A DNA stretch of 64,000 nucleotides, taken from Colwellia polaris. GTDB taxonomy: Bacteria > Pseudomonadota > Gammaproteobacteria > Enterobacterales > Alteromonadaceae. Position numbers and translations under genes: made by a program. Below, in pieces: positions 45,226 through 55,255 of the stretch (its first letter is position 1; every line of letters begins with the position of its first letter). The stretch spans positions 1 through 64,000 of the forward strand of contig NZ_NBOE01000015.1 of assembly GCF_002104515.1 (NCBI RefSeq). Reading direction: 5' to 3'. The notes beneath the pieces were generated by a model. The model did not search any database. It worked only from the letters and a program-made list of their open reading frames with translations, and had not been told where the DNA came from.

Positions 45226-47873
45226 TGAAAAACTATATTTTCGTATGTAAACCAACACAAGCGTCTAAGGTTGCTTATTGTTTAGTTTTACTCATGATTT
45301 TTTGCAGCTGGCAGAGTTTAGCGCGCAATTATGTTGATCATCAGTTAGTTGGAAATACTTTAAAAATAACAACTGATGACGTTACGCTTGAAATTAATGC
45401 GCTTAAGTCGTCTGTTTTTGAGGTGGTTTATCAGCCAATGGGTGTTAAACAATTACCGTCTTTTGCTATTGATAAATCTAGCGTAGCAAATACAGAACAC
45501 AAGATAAATTTAACGGTGGTTGAATCGGCTAAACAGTTAGCGCTAAGCAGCCAGTCGTTAGTGGCAATTATCAATAAATCTCCTTTTAACATTCACTATA
45601 CAAAAGCTAATGGTGATTATATTGCTGCTGAAGAAATTGGCTTTTTTAATAAGCAGCAACAGGTGATAGCTTCTAATGTAAAAGTAGAGCCCGTTGCTGA
45701 TTCTACTTCTAGCTCAACACTTGCTTCAGCGCTCGAATCAATTTCTAAAGTAAAGACTGAGGTTACCTCAGATGTAAATATGAGTGCTAGTGTAGAAGAC
45801 GAAGATAAAAATGATGAGCTCGCAGCAGGTTTTACACTTGGTTTTCGTTTTAAGTTACAGCCACAGGAAAAAATATTAGGTGGTGGTCAGCGAGTGTTGG
45901 GTATGGATCGTCGCGGACAAAAAATGCCTTTATATAACCGTGCACATTATGGTTATGAAACCGAGTCGAACCAAATGTATTATGGTTTGCCAGCAATTAT
46001 GTCGAGTAATAAATATATTATTGTTTTTGATAACTCAACAAAGGGTGAGCTTGATATAGCACATGACGAAGCAGATATATTGCAATTTAGCGCCATTGGT
46101 GGTCGCACGTCATATTTAATTATTGCTGGTGACAGCTATCCTAACTTGATCGAAAATTTAGTTGATATTAGCGGCAAACAACCCTTACCACCGCGTTGGA
46201 GCTTAGGAAATATTGCTAGCCGGTTTGGTTATCATACTGAAAAAGAAGCTCGTGGCGTTGTACAAAAGTATCATGATGAAGATTTTCCGCTTGATGCTAT
46301 CGTGTTTGATTTATATTGGTTCGGCCCTGATATTAAAGGCCACATGGGTAATTTAACTTGGGACAAAAAGGCATTTCCAACGCCAATTGACATGATCAAA
46401 GATTTTAAAGCCGAAGGTGTTAATACCATTATGATCACCGAGCCTTTTATTTTAACTACCTCAAGCCAATGGCAAAGTGCGGTAGAAAATAATGCTTTAA
46501 TGAAAAATAACGAAGGACAGCCTGAGAAATTTGATTTTTATTTCGGTAATACAGGTTTAGTTGATGTGTTTGACGAGAAAAGTCAAAACTGGTTTTGGCA
46601 ATATTACCAAAAACTTGCGGAACAAGGTGTTGCTGGTTGGTGGGGCGACTTAGGCGAGCCAGAAGTTCATCCAGCTAAGGGCTTACATCGTTTAGATGGT
46701 GAAAACGTTACCGGTGATGAAGTGCATAATGTTTATGGTCATCAATGGGCTGAAATGGTTTTTAAACGCTTACAAAAATTTCAACCTGATACACGACCAT
46801 TTATTTTAATGCGCTCAGGTTTTATTGGCTCACAACGTTATGGCATGGTGCCGTGGACAGGTGATGTAAATAGAAGTTGGGGCGGCTTTAAACCGCAAGT
46901 AGAATTAGCCCTACAAATGAGCCTGTTTGGCTTAAGCTATATTCATTCAGATTTAGGTGGTTTTGCTGGCGATGGTGCTATAGATAAAGAGCTTTATATT
47001 CGCTGGCTACAGTATGGGGTTTTTCAACCTATTTATCGTCCTCATGCCCAAGAAAATGCCAAACCAGAGCCTGTTTTTCATGATACTGAGACGAAAGATA
47101 TTTTACGTGAATACGTTAAGTTACGTTATCAGCTATTGCCTTATATATACTCCCTTAGCATTGAAAACAGCTTAACAGGCATGCCAATGATGCGACCTAT
47201 GTTTTTTGAAGATGAAGATAACCTAAGTTTAATCGATGAAAAAAATAGTTATTTTTATGGTGATGCTTTACTGGTAACGCCGGTTACTAATAAAGGTACA
47301 CGTAAACTTGATATAAACTTACCCGCAGGTGTGTGGTTTAACTTTTGGAACGATAAGCGCTATCAAGGGAGTACAAAGGTATCGATAGCGACACCTTTAG
47401 AGCAAACAGCGGTATTAGTGCGAGGAGGAGCATTTATTCCTATGGTCGATGCTGTGCAATCGACTAAAGATTACAACACTAAAAACTTAACCTTGCATTA
47501 TTACGCAGATACTTCAATTAAAGCATCAACAGCGGTTATGTATAACGACGATGGTAAAGATCCGAATTCTTTGAGTAATGGTAGTATTGAAACATTGACT
47601 TTCAAAGCGACGCAAAGCAATAAAGCAATGTTATTTAACTTGCAACAAGAGGGTAGTTTCTCTGGAATGCCCGAAACTCGAGAGTTGCATATGGTGGTTC
47701 ACTATTTCGTAAATGCTTTGACAAAGATCAGTGCTAATGGCAACACGGTAAAATTAGTGGCAACTCATCAAGAATTAGCTGATCAAGTGAATGTAGCTTG
47801 GTTTGACAAGACTACACAACAACTACAAATTAAAACTACTTGGGATAAAGCTTTAACAATAAGTATTAATTAA
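45225..47873 (+). CDS. GH31 family alpha-glucosidase or alpha-transglucosylase
   Basis: A secreted 882-residue GH31 enzyme with an N-terminal signal (YCLVLLMIFCSWQSLA) and beta-sandwich. The catalytic barrel has the nucleophile in GWWGDLGEPEVHP and the acid/base in the TGDVNRSW segment. The WGDLGEPE form differs from the usual W-D-M-N-E. As I recall, it resembles the subgroup of Cellvibrio japonicus Agd31B (4-alpha-glucosyltransferase), so transfer activity is possible. A distal DUF5110-type sandwich follows. It works downstream of the coupled GH13 enzyme on maltooligosaccharides. Confidence 0.9.
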   Translation: MKNYIFVCKPTQASKVAYCLVLLMIFCSWQSLARNYVDHQLVGNTLKITTDDVTLEINALKSSVFEVVYQPMGVKQLPSFAIDKSSVANTEHKINLTVVESAKQLALSSQSLVAIINKSPFNIHYTKANGDYIAAEEIGFFNKQQQVIASNVKVEPVADSTSSSTLASALESISKVKTEVTSDVNMSASVEDEDKNDELAAGFTLGFRFKLQPQEKILGGGQRVLGMDRRGQKMPLYNRAHYGYETESNQMYYGLPAIMSSNKYIIVFDNSTKGELDIAHDEADILQFSAIGGRTSYLIIAGDSYPNLIENLVDISGKQPLPPRWSLGNIASRFGYHTEKEARGVVQKYHDEDFPLDAIVFDLYWFGPDIKGHMGNLTWDKKAFPTPIDMIKDFKAEGVNTIMITEPFILTTSSQWQSAVENNALMKNNEGQPEKFDFYFGNTGLVDVFDEKSQNWFWQYYQKLAEQGVAGWWGDLGEPEVHPAKGLHRLDGENVTGDEVHNVYGHQWAEMVFKRLQKFQPDTRPFILMRSGFIGSQRYGMVPWTGDVNRSWGGFKPQVELALQMSLFGLSYIHSDLGGFAGDGAIDKELYIRWLQYGVFQPIYRPHAQENAKPEPVFHDTETKDILREYVKLRYQLLPYIYSLSIENSLTGMPMMRPMFFEDEDNLSLIDEKNSYFYGDALLVTPVTNKGTRKLDINLPAGVWFNFWNDKRYQGSTKVSIATPLEQTAVLVRGGAFIPMVDAVQSTKDYNTKNLTLHYYADTSIKASTAVMYNDDGKDPNSLSNGSIETLTFKATQSNKAMLFNLQQEGSFSGMPETRELHMVVHYFVNALTKISANGNTVKLVATHQELADQVNVAWFDKTTQQLQIKTTWDKALTISIN

Positions 47874-48124
47874 TAAATAAACTCTGGGTGTTCGCCTTGT
47901 TGAATGCCCAACTTTTCTTTTATCGTACTTTGCGTGCGTCTTTCTTCTATACCGTGTCACTATTGTTTTTCGATTATTTAAAATGTGATAATTTGAAAAA
48001 TAACTGTATTTAGTGTGCTGTTAATTATACTGTTTATAGCTTAATAAAATATTCCCCTTTTTATATAAAAATTAACCAATAAATTTCTTTTGTACTGTGG
48101 CAAAAGTAATGAGGATCGGTATTT

Positions 48125-49564
48125 ATGAATTTCGAACAAATTGTATCGAGTATTAACAATGTTTTATGGGGTGAAGGGCAAGTACTTATTTATGTATTGT
48201 TATTCGCTGGCTTTTGGTTTTCTTATAAGCTGAAGTTAATCCAGATCCTCAACTTTCGTCATATGTTTTCTGTCATAACAAAAAGTGGAAAGAAAGACGA
48301 CAATTCCAACGGTAATTCGGGTATTAGTTCGCTACAAGCATTGTTTATAGGTTTGTCGGCCCGAGTAGGTACTGGTAATTTGGCCGGAGTTGCCGTTGCT
48401 ATATCACTGGGTGGTAGTGGCGCTATATTTTGGATGTGGGTAATTGCCTTATTGGGCATGGCAACTGGCTTTGCTGAAAGTGTTTTAGGGCAACTTTATA
48501 AAGTAAGTGACGATCATAAAGAATACCGAGGAGGGCCAGCTTATTATATTCAAAAGGGCCTAAATCAACGTTGGTTAGCCATCCTGTTTTCATTGTGTTT
48601 ATTTTTGGGCTATGGCTTTAGTTTCAGTGCGATGCAGGCTAATACAATTGCAGACTCTTTAAATCATGCGTTTGATATTCCGAGCTTATATTCAGGAATG
48701 GTTATTACCATACTGGCCGGCGCTATTGTTTTAGGTGGGCTTAAACGTATTGCGCGTTTTGCCGAGTTAATTGTTCCTTTTATGGGGATTGCTTTTATTT
48801 TAATCGCCATAGTTATTACTTTAATGAATATTAGTGCTGTGCCTGCGATGCTTTTCGACATTATTACCTCAGCTTTTGGTTTACAAGAAGCGGGTGCGGG
48901 CATGCTAGGTGCTGCCATTAAAAATGGTATTCAGCGCGGTTTATATTCTAATGAAGCGGGTGCAGGTAGTGTGCCGCATGCTGCCGCAAGTGCTAGACCA
49001 GTACCTAACCATCCTGTTACACAGGGTTATGTGCAAATGCTGGGGGTGTTTTTAGATACTATGGTGCTTTGTACTTGTACTGCGTTTATTATTTTACTGG
49101 CAGATATAAACTTTACCGGCGAAATGGAGGGTATTCGCGTCACACAAAGTGCGATTACTCATCACTTAGGTGAGAATGGCGTGTATTTTGTTTCAGCGGC
49201 GATTAGTTTGTTCGCATTTACATCGGTTGTGGCAAATTATGCCTATGCAGAAAGTAACCTACACTTTTTCAAGCTTGATAACAAAATTGGCCGCACTTTA
49301 TATACCACCATGTATTTAGCCATGGTGCTTTGGGGCTCAAGTGCTAGCTTGAAGCAAGTATGGAGTATGGCTGATGTCGCTTTAGGGCTAATGACTTTAG
49401 TTAATGTTATTGCAATTGTGCAATTAACACCGACGATAGTCGCATTAACCAAAGACTATAATAACAAAAGAAAAATTGTTAATGTAACTGACGAAGACAT
49501 GGCATTTAAAGCTGAGGATATTCAACTACAGGGTAAAGTTGAACCCGGTATTTGGCAAAAATAA
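48125..49564 (+). CDS. Sodium:alanine (AlsT/AGCS) symporter
   Basis: A 479-residue inner-membrane transporter importing alanine or glycine with Na+. About ten to eleven membrane helices are visible. AGCS signatures include GTGNLAGVAVAISLGGSGAIFWMW (about 78-101), YRGGPAYYI and the NGIQRGLYSNEAGAGSVPHAAA loop. The C-terminal tail is short and polar. It begins 250 bases after the GH31 gene with no clear link to glucan use. Confidence 0.94.
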   Translation: MNFEQIVSSINNVLWGEGQVLIYVLLFAGFWFSYKLKLIQILNFRHMFSVITKSGKKDDNSNGNSGISSLQALFIGLSARVGTGNLAGVAVAISLGGSGAIFWMWVIALLGMATGFAESVLGQLYKVSDDHKEYRGGPAYYIQKGLNQRWLAILFSLCLFLGYGFSFSAMQANTIADSLNHAFDIPSLYSGMVITILAGAIVLGGLKRIARFAELIVPFMGIAFILIAIVITLMNISAVPAMLFDIITSAFGLQEAGAGMLGAAIKNGIQRGLYSNEAGAGSVPHAAASARPVPNHPVTQGYVQMLGVFLDTMVLCTCTAFIILLADINFTGEMEGIRVTQSAITHHLGENGVYFVSAAISLFAFTSVVANYAYAESNLHFFKLDNKIGRTLYTTMYLAMVLWGSSASLKQVWSMADVALGLMTLVNVIAIVQLTPTIVALTKDYNNKRKIVNVTDEDMAFKAEDIQLQGKVEPGIWQK

Positions 49565-49751
49565 TTTGCTTAGTTTTAACCTTAAATATACGAAAGCGAT
49601 TTATAAAGATATTAGAAAGTAAATAGCGACTTAATAAAAAGAATGTCTTATTTTTTTACAATATTAAGACCTAATAACAGCAGCTTACAATTTAATCTAA
49701 TGCTATACTTTTCGTTAAATTGAACAGTATTTTTACAAATAGGAGATTTTT

Positions 49752-49982
49752 ATGGCACAGCAAGGTTCTGGCGGTAACGTATTAGCCGCGATTTGCAGTC
49801 TTTTTATTCCCGGCTTAGGACAATTAGTGCAAGGGCGTATATTGCCAGCATTATTGTTTTTTGTTTTTGCGAGTATTTTTTGGGGTCTTTCGTGGTTAAT
49901 TTTCCCGATTGCCTTCGCTGCAATTACACATTTATGGGCAATAATTGATGCCGCAAGATTTAGCAGTGGAAATAATTTATGA
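49752..49982 (+). CDS. Small hydrophobic two-helix membrane protein
   Basis: A 76-residue protein: GNVLAAICSLFIPGLGQLVQGR, then two membrane helices (about 28-45 and 46-65). The IPGLGQL-x-x-GR turn is widespread in small TM2-like membrane proteins. An aggag site lies 7 bases upstream. It overlaps the following DUF2959 gene by 4 bases (ATGA), so the two products are probably co-produced. The function is unknown. Confidence 0.8.
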   Translation: MAQQGSGGNVLAAICSLFIPGLGQLVQGRILPALLFFVFASIFWGLSWLIFPIAFAAITHLWAIIDAARFSSGNNL

Positions 49983-50650
49983 GTATCTTAACAAGACAAA
50001 ACAGTGTGTTTTCAAAGTTCTCATTTCTTGTTGTTTCACTTGTGCTATTAGCGGGTTGTCAGTCAGCTTATTATTCTGCCATGGAAAAAGTTGGCGTACA
50101 TAAGCGAGACATTATGCTCGACAGAGTTGAAGATGCACAAACATCACAAGAAGATGCACAAGTGCAATTTAAATCTGCCTTAGAGCAATTAACACAACTG
50201 ATAAGTTACGATGGTGGCGATTTAGCAACGCAGTACGAAATGGTTAACGATCAGTACTTAGCAAGTCAAGCTTCAGCTGACGAAGTAACTTCTCGTATAG
50301 ACGCAATAGAAAGTGTTGCGGATGCTTTATTTGATGAATGGAATGATGAAATTCAACAATACTCAAGCAATAGCTTGAAACAACAAAGCCAACAAAAATT
50401 ACGTGAAACTGAGCGTACATACCAAAGATTAATTAAGTCTATGCACCGAGCTAAAGACAGAATGTCTCCTGTTTTATCGGCATTAAAAGATAACAGTTTA
50501 TATCTTAAGCATAATTTAAATGCCCAAGCAATTGGAGCATTGCAAGGCGAATATAAAACCATAAAACGTGATGTTGAATCTTTAGTTGCTGAAATGAGTC
50601 AGGCTATAGAGCAATCACAACAGTTTATAGATTTGTTAAAAACCGAATAA
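49979..50650 (+). CDS. DUF2959 family lipoprotein
   Basis: A 223-residue lipoprotein. The signal ends in lipobox LLAGC (Cys26) after a 25-residue leader. The rest is helical: YYSAMEKVGVHKRDIMLDRVEDAQTSQEDAQ is the DUF2959 hallmark, followed by long coiled-coil helices. It likely sits in the periplasm. Members are found in marine gammaproteobacteria and have no known role. Confidence 0.88.
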   Translation: MSILTRQNSVFSKFSFLVVSLVLLAGCQSAYYSAMEKVGVHKRDIMLDRVEDAQTSQEDAQVQFKSALEQLTQLISYDGGDLATQYEMVNDQYLASQASADEVTSRIDAIESVADALFDEWNDEIQQYSSNSLKQQSQQKLRETERTYQRLIKSMHRAKDRMSPVLSALKDNSLYLKHNLNAQAIGALQGEYKTIKRDVESLVAEMSQAIEQSQQFIDLLKTE

Positions 50651-50671
50651 GTTGTTCGGGTACATTAATAT

Positions 50672-50706
50672 AGACTATCGTACTAATATTACGATAGTCT
50701 TTTTTT
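50672..50706 (+). terminator. Rho-independent terminator after the DUF2959 gene
   Basis: The 11-bp stem agactatcgta/tacgatagtct has a 7-base loop and is followed by seven T. Confidence 0.9.
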
Positions 50707-50794
50707 GTTTTTGAACCATGTAAACATTGTGATATTAAGGTTAAACGCAACATTTTTTTACTACGATATTATTTGTTAAATATAGGAATTTAGT

Positions 50795-53401
50795 ATGGGT
50801 CGTTATATCAAACGCCTAGTTCAAGTTTTAGTGATCAGCCTTATTGTTATTTATGCGCTGATTTGGTTGTTGTCACCAACGATAATAAGGTATGCGATTA
50901 ATGCTTATGGTTTGCCTAAGCCTTTGTATCTAACCGATACCTCAAGTATTCGCTATAACCCCTTTACTGCACATTTAACTATTAATGATTTAGCCGTAAA
51001 AGCTGATGAAAATAACACGAGGTTAAAGCTACAAAGTCTCAACGCTGAGGTACATTTATATCAACTACTGTTTGATAAAATTTATATCGCAGAATTTTCG
51101 CTTAATGGCATATTTATTCCGGTGACAATGAACGAGTCGTCGCTCAATATTGCTGGATTTGAATTAATGGGCGAAGAAACTGCACCAGATCAAGCTGAGC
51201 CTAAAGAAGAGTCGAGCACGGCTAACTTTCCTTATCAAATTATTGTCCCGAACTTTGACTTGTCTGATGCGAATATAGAATTATTGTATTTTTCCCACAA
51301 GCATAATATTGCACTCGACTCATTTTCATTACAGAACATTTTATTGTCACAAAATGAGCAAGATATTAAATTAAATTTGCTTAGCCATTTAAATGGTTCA
51401 CCCATTAAGCTAGATATTGATGGAAGTTTGTTGCAACAACAAGGTGTTATCAGTGTTGAACTTGACGCAAAAGATATTGAATTAAATACCCTTAAAGCAT
51501 TTCTACCGCCTGAAATTTTAGCGCTAACAGGCAAGGCGAGTCATAGCAGTAAGTTTAAAGTTTTACTTAAAGATGCAGAAACATTGATTAACGTTGAACA
51601 ACTGTTAATAGCGGTAGACGAATTACATTTAGAACAAGAAAACTTAGCCGTTGCAATTAAACAGCAAACCTTAGCGCTTCAAACCTTACCTAAAGCATTA
51701 AATGTGAGCGCTGATAGTAAAGTAGAGCTTAGCCCGCCACTGGCTATCGCGATGAGTAAAGAGCAAACAGCCGTTAATATGCAAGATGCGCTGATAACTA
51801 TAGAACAGCTTAATATTAATCAAAACAATATTACCATGTCGATTGAAAGCCAAAAGGTTCAAACGCATAACTTAGCGTTTATAATGCCAGCCAATAAGGC
51901 AATAAGCATTGATGCCTTGATTAATGTAGTAATCGACGATATTAAGGCCAATACTATTGAAAATGAAGCCTTATTAGCTGATATAAACCAGGTATCAATT
52001 AATAATATTGCTTTGAACTTTCAAGAAAACAAAGCAAAAGTAAAAGTTGAAAGCGTAGATGTTGCCGCAAGTGAATTTTCGAAAAAACATCAACAGAATA
52101 TGCCATCTTTAGCATCATTTAATGGTCTATCAATCAATAATATTGACTATAGCCCGGAGCTTATCGCTATTAACGATGTAAGTTTGTCTGGACTAGCGGC
52201 TAATGTTCTACTCGATAAAGACAAACAAATAGCGACGCTTGTTGCGCTAGCTAGTCCAAGTAGCAATGAAAAAACAGATAATAAATCTATTGATAATAGC
52301 GTTGTAGACGATAGTGTCGAAGTAGCTAATAAAGAAACTTCTGTAGTAAAGCCGGAAGCTACAAACGTTAAACAAGTATTTAAGTTAGGCAAATTTACTT
52401 TAGCTGATGATGCTCAAATAGATTTTAAAGACACTAGCGTTACGCCAAATTACGAACGCAATGTCAATATTACTCATTTATTACTGTCAGATGTTGATAC
52501 CGGCAAGCCAGAGCAAGAAGTAGTGCTAGATATTAAAGGTAAAAGTGATACTTATGCTAGCTTTGATATAAAAGGCCGCGGTATGCCTTTTGCTGAAGAG
52601 CAAAAATTTAATTTAAACGCAAAAGTTAAAGAGCTGAGCCTACCAGGTATTTCTACTTATATTAAACAAGCATTAAAATACGAAATTGACAGTGGTCAAC
52701 TCGATCTTACTATCGACGCTGGTTTAACGGGAAATAAAATTAATGGCGATGTTGATGTTTTACTGCGAGGTGTAGAGTTTACAGCTGCTGATGATAATGA
52801 AAGAGGTGCAATAACTGATGGCTTAAGTGTGCCATTTAATGTTGCTTTAGGGATGTTAAAAGATTCAGATGGTAATGTTGAACTGTCTTTACCACTTAAA
52901 GGTGATACGAGCTCACCATCTTTTGGTTTGTCAGGCTTATTAACCTTATTGGTTAAGCAAGCAACGATGTCGGCCGCCAAAGACTACCTAATTACCACCT
53001 TTGTGCCTTATGCCAGTGTTATGAAAGTGGCCATGGCTGCTGGCGAGTTTGCGCTTAAACTCAGAATTAATGATTTAATTTATCCTGCAACCGCCATTGA
53101 ATTAAATGAAGAGCAACTTGATTTTAGCCGACAAATGTCAGTGATGTTGGCTGATAGAGATAACATCAATGTTAAGCTTTGTGCGGTAGCAACGGCGAGT
53201 GATTTATCGTTAACAGATGCATCACAAGCCCATTTACCTGAAAACATTGCGCTATTAAGTAAAATATCACAACAACGTGTTAATTTGTTTAAGGCTCATT
53301 TAGTGGAGAAGCTTAATGTGCCATCAGCGAGGCTTTTATTTTGTAAACCACAAATAGATACCTCAAAAGGGGCAAAACCACGTATTAAGTTTGTTATTTA
53401 A
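50795..53401 (+). CDS. DUF748 AsmA-like envelope protein
   Basis: An 868-residue protein anchored by one N-terminal membrane helix (about 9-29). It has the repeated beta strands of DUF748/AsmA-like proteins: YNPFTAHLTINDLAVKA at the start and the KLGKFTLADDAQIDFKDTSV region in the middle. The C-terminal KGDTSSPSFGLSGLLTLLVKQA and LTDLAQARA-like end (RVNLFKAHLVEKLNVPSARLLF) are also family-typical. AsmA-like bridges are implicated in lipid movement between membranes; DUF748 itself is not characterised. A stretch rich in Ser/Asp/Lys (about 490-520) separates two halves. Confidence 0.88.
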   Translation: MGRYIKRLVQVLVISLIVIYALIWLLSPTIIRYAINAYGLPKPLYLTDTSSIRYNPFTAHLTINDLAVKADENNTRLKLQSLNAEVHLYQLLFDKIYIAEFSLNGIFIPVTMNESSLNIAGFELMGEETAPDQAEPKEESSTANFPYQIIVPNFDLSDANIELLYFSHKHNIALDSFSLQNILLSQNEQDIKLNLLSHLNGSPIKLDIDGSLLQQQGVISVELDAKDIELNTLKAFLPPEILALTGKASHSSKFKVLLKDAETLINVEQLLIAVDELHLEQENLAVAIKQQTLALQTLPKALNVSADSKVELSPPLAIAMSKEQTAVNMQDALITIEQLNINQNNITMSIESQKVQTHNLAFIMPANKAISIDALINVVIDDIKANTIENEALLADINQVSINNIALNFQENKAKVKVESVDVAASEFSKKHQQNMPSLASFNGLSINNIDYSPELIAINDVSLSGLAANVLLDKDKQIATLVALASPSSNEKTDNKSIDNSVVDDSVEVANKETSVVKPEATNVKQVFKLGKFTLADDAQIDFKDTSVTPNYERNVNITHLLLSDVDTGKPEQEVVLDIKGKSDTYASFDIKGRGMPFAEEQKFNLNAKVKELSLPGISTYIKQALKYEIDSGQLDLTIDAGLTGNKINGDVDVLLRGVEFTAADDNERGAITDGLSVPFNVALGMLKDSDGNVELSLPLKGDTSSPSFGLSGLLTLLVKQATMSAAKDYLITTFVPYASVMKVAMAAGEFALKLRINDLIYPATAIELNEEQLDFSRQMSVMLADRDNINVKLCAVATASDLSLTDASQAHLPENIALLSKISQQRVNLFKAHLVEKLNVPSARLLFCKPQIDTSKGAKPRIKFVI

Positions 53402-53521
53402 CTTACTCGCTATATTGTTATTTTGTAAAGCGCATAGGGTTGGTACTTTCACTAACCCTTTACTGCGCTTAATTGCTTAAGACATTATTAACTTACTAAA
53501 CCTATAAAATAGTGGTGCCGA

Positions 53522-54337
53522 TTGAACTTTAACCTTTCTAGACTCTTTAATATTATTACCTTTGAAATAGTTCGTTTATTTAAAACTAAACGCGGCTTAC
53601 TGGCGTTATTAGCTTTTTCAGCTATCTGGTTTATTATTCTTTACTATTTTGTGGGTTCAGCTTCATCGATTGTTACCTCGCATTCATTTGAAAGTATGGC
53701 AAAGCAATTATTTGGTGCGCTAGGGCTGTCTGCTTTATTAGCATGGCCGGTTGCTGAATACACCATTTATTGGTTAGTGGCGATATACTTTTTTCCAAGT
53801 TTTGCCTTGTTGGTCTGCAGCGACCAATTTTGTTCAGACAAACATCGCGGCACATTAAGATTTATTACATTGCGTACCACACGTGCTGAGCTGATTATTG
53901 GCCGATTTTTTGGGCAACTATTAATTATGTCGATATTAATATTGTTAACGGCTGCTGCCACAACGTTATTAGCAAGTTTACGAGATATTACGCTGCTGAG
54001 TGAAAGCGTTGTGCTTGGTATTAAGTTATCAATACAATTAATTATTGTAGTATTACCCTTTATTGCACTCATGACTTTACTCAACACTTTAGTATCATCA
54101 GCACGACTTGCCATTGTTTTTGCTACTTTATTTTTTGCTTTAGGACCATTGTTGATTGTGCTCATTGAGTATCAATTCGGTCAAACATTTTACTTGAATT
54201 TAATATTTCCAGGTGGCCAAATAAGTCATGTTTTGGCGCAAAGTAGTGACTTTGCCAATCAGTACATATTACCCTTAGTACAAACAGTTGTGTTACTCAT
54301 TAGTAGCCATTTAATTATGAAACGAGCTTCATTATGA
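53522..54337 (+). CDS. ABC transporter permease (ABC-2 type)
   Basis: A 271-residue inner-membrane protein with about six helices, the first following FKTKRGLLALLAFSAIWFIILYY. A CSDQFCSDKHRGTLRFITLRTTR segment before helix 3 is the coupling loop typical of ABC-2 exporters. The TTG start at 53522 is the only sensible one. It overlaps the ATPase gene by 4 bases, so the pair form one export system of unknown substrate. Confidence 0.88.
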   Translation: MNFNLSRLFNIITFEIVRLFKTKRGLLALLAFSAIWFIILYYFVGSASSIVTSHSFESMAKQLFGALGLSALLAWPVAEYTIYWLVAIYFFPSFALLVCSDQFCSDKHRGTLRFITLRTTRAELIIGRFFGQLLIMSILILLTAAATTLLASLRDITLLSESVVLGIKLSIQLIIVVLPFIALMTLLNTLVSSARLAIVFATLFFALGPLLIVLIEYQFGQTFYLNLIFPGGQISHVLAQSSDFANQYILPLVQTVVLLISSHLIMKRASL

Positions 54338-55233
54338 GTTTAATTATCGATGTTCAGCAAGTAACAAAAAAATATGGCAATAATACGGCACTTAATAATG
54401 TTGAATTTTCGCTAGAAAGCGGCGCACCTGTTGCTTTAGTAGGGCCAAATGGCGCAGGAAAAACCACCTTGTTTAGTCTGTTGTGTGGTTACATTCAGCC
54501 GACATCAGGCAACATTAATATTTTAGGGCATTCACCAGGTAACTCTGCTTTATTTGGACGTTTATCAGCGCTGCCTCAAGATGCTCAGTTAGATCCTAGG
54601 TTTTCTATTGCGATGCAATTGAATTTCTATGCGCGTTTACAGGGTATGAGCTCAAAGCAAGCTAAAATTGATACATTACGCGTTTTAGATATGGTGGGAT
54701 TACAAGATGCGACTAAAAGTTTGCCAGCTGAGTTATCGCATGGCATGCGTAAACGAGCAACAATAGCACAAGCTTTATTAGGTAGCCCCGAAATTGTTAT
54801 GCTAGATGAAGCCACTGCAGGCCTAGATCCTGCAAATGCGAAAGAAATTCGGGCCATTGTAGCTGAACATGCAGATAACGTTAACTTTATCTTAAGCTCG
54901 CATGATCTTAATGAGCTGGAACGTTTGTGTGATCGGGTATTATATTTAGAAAGTGGGCATTTAAAGCAGCACCAAACCCAGGATAACAATGTTAACACGC
55001 GCTACATTACCTTAAGAGTTAAACAAGCATATCAAGATCTGATACCAAAGCTTTCAATAATACCGAGTGTCGAAAAGATAGAAATGACTCAAGATAAAGA
55101 ATATTTATTAACAATTAACAGTGCATTAAGTGCCAATAATGTAGAAATTGATCTGTTGAAAATTCTCATCAAAAACAATTGGCTCTATAGCCATATTATT
55201 AATGGTAAAACCCTAGAGAACCAATTGTTTTAA
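54334..55233 (+). CDS. ABC transporter ATP-binding protein
   Basis: A 299-residue ATPase: Walker A GPNGAGKTT (about residues 37-45), signature LSHGMRKR in place of LSGGQ, Walker B IVMLDEA followed by the D-loop GLDPAN, and the switch histidine in SSHDLNELE. The C-terminal 80 residues form an accessory domain. It partners with the ABC-2 permease that overlaps its start. It ends 22 bases from the convergent EAL gene. Confidence 0.93.
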   Translation: MSLIIDVQQVTKKYGNNTALNNVEFSLESGAPVALVGPNGAGKTTLFSLLCGYIQPTSGNINILGHSPGNSALFGRLSALPQDAQLDPRFSIAMQLNFYARLQGMSSKQAKIDTLRVLDMVGLQDATKSLPAELSHGMRKRATIAQALLGSPEIVMLDEATAGLDPANAKEIRAIVAEHADNVNFILSSHDLNELERLCDRVLYLESGHLKQHQTQDNNVNTRYITLRVKQAYQDLIPKLSIIPSVEKIEMTQDKEYLLTINSALSANNVEIDLLKILIKNNWLYSHIINGKTLENQLF

Positions 55234-55255
55234 GCTTCATAAATTCGCCTTATAG

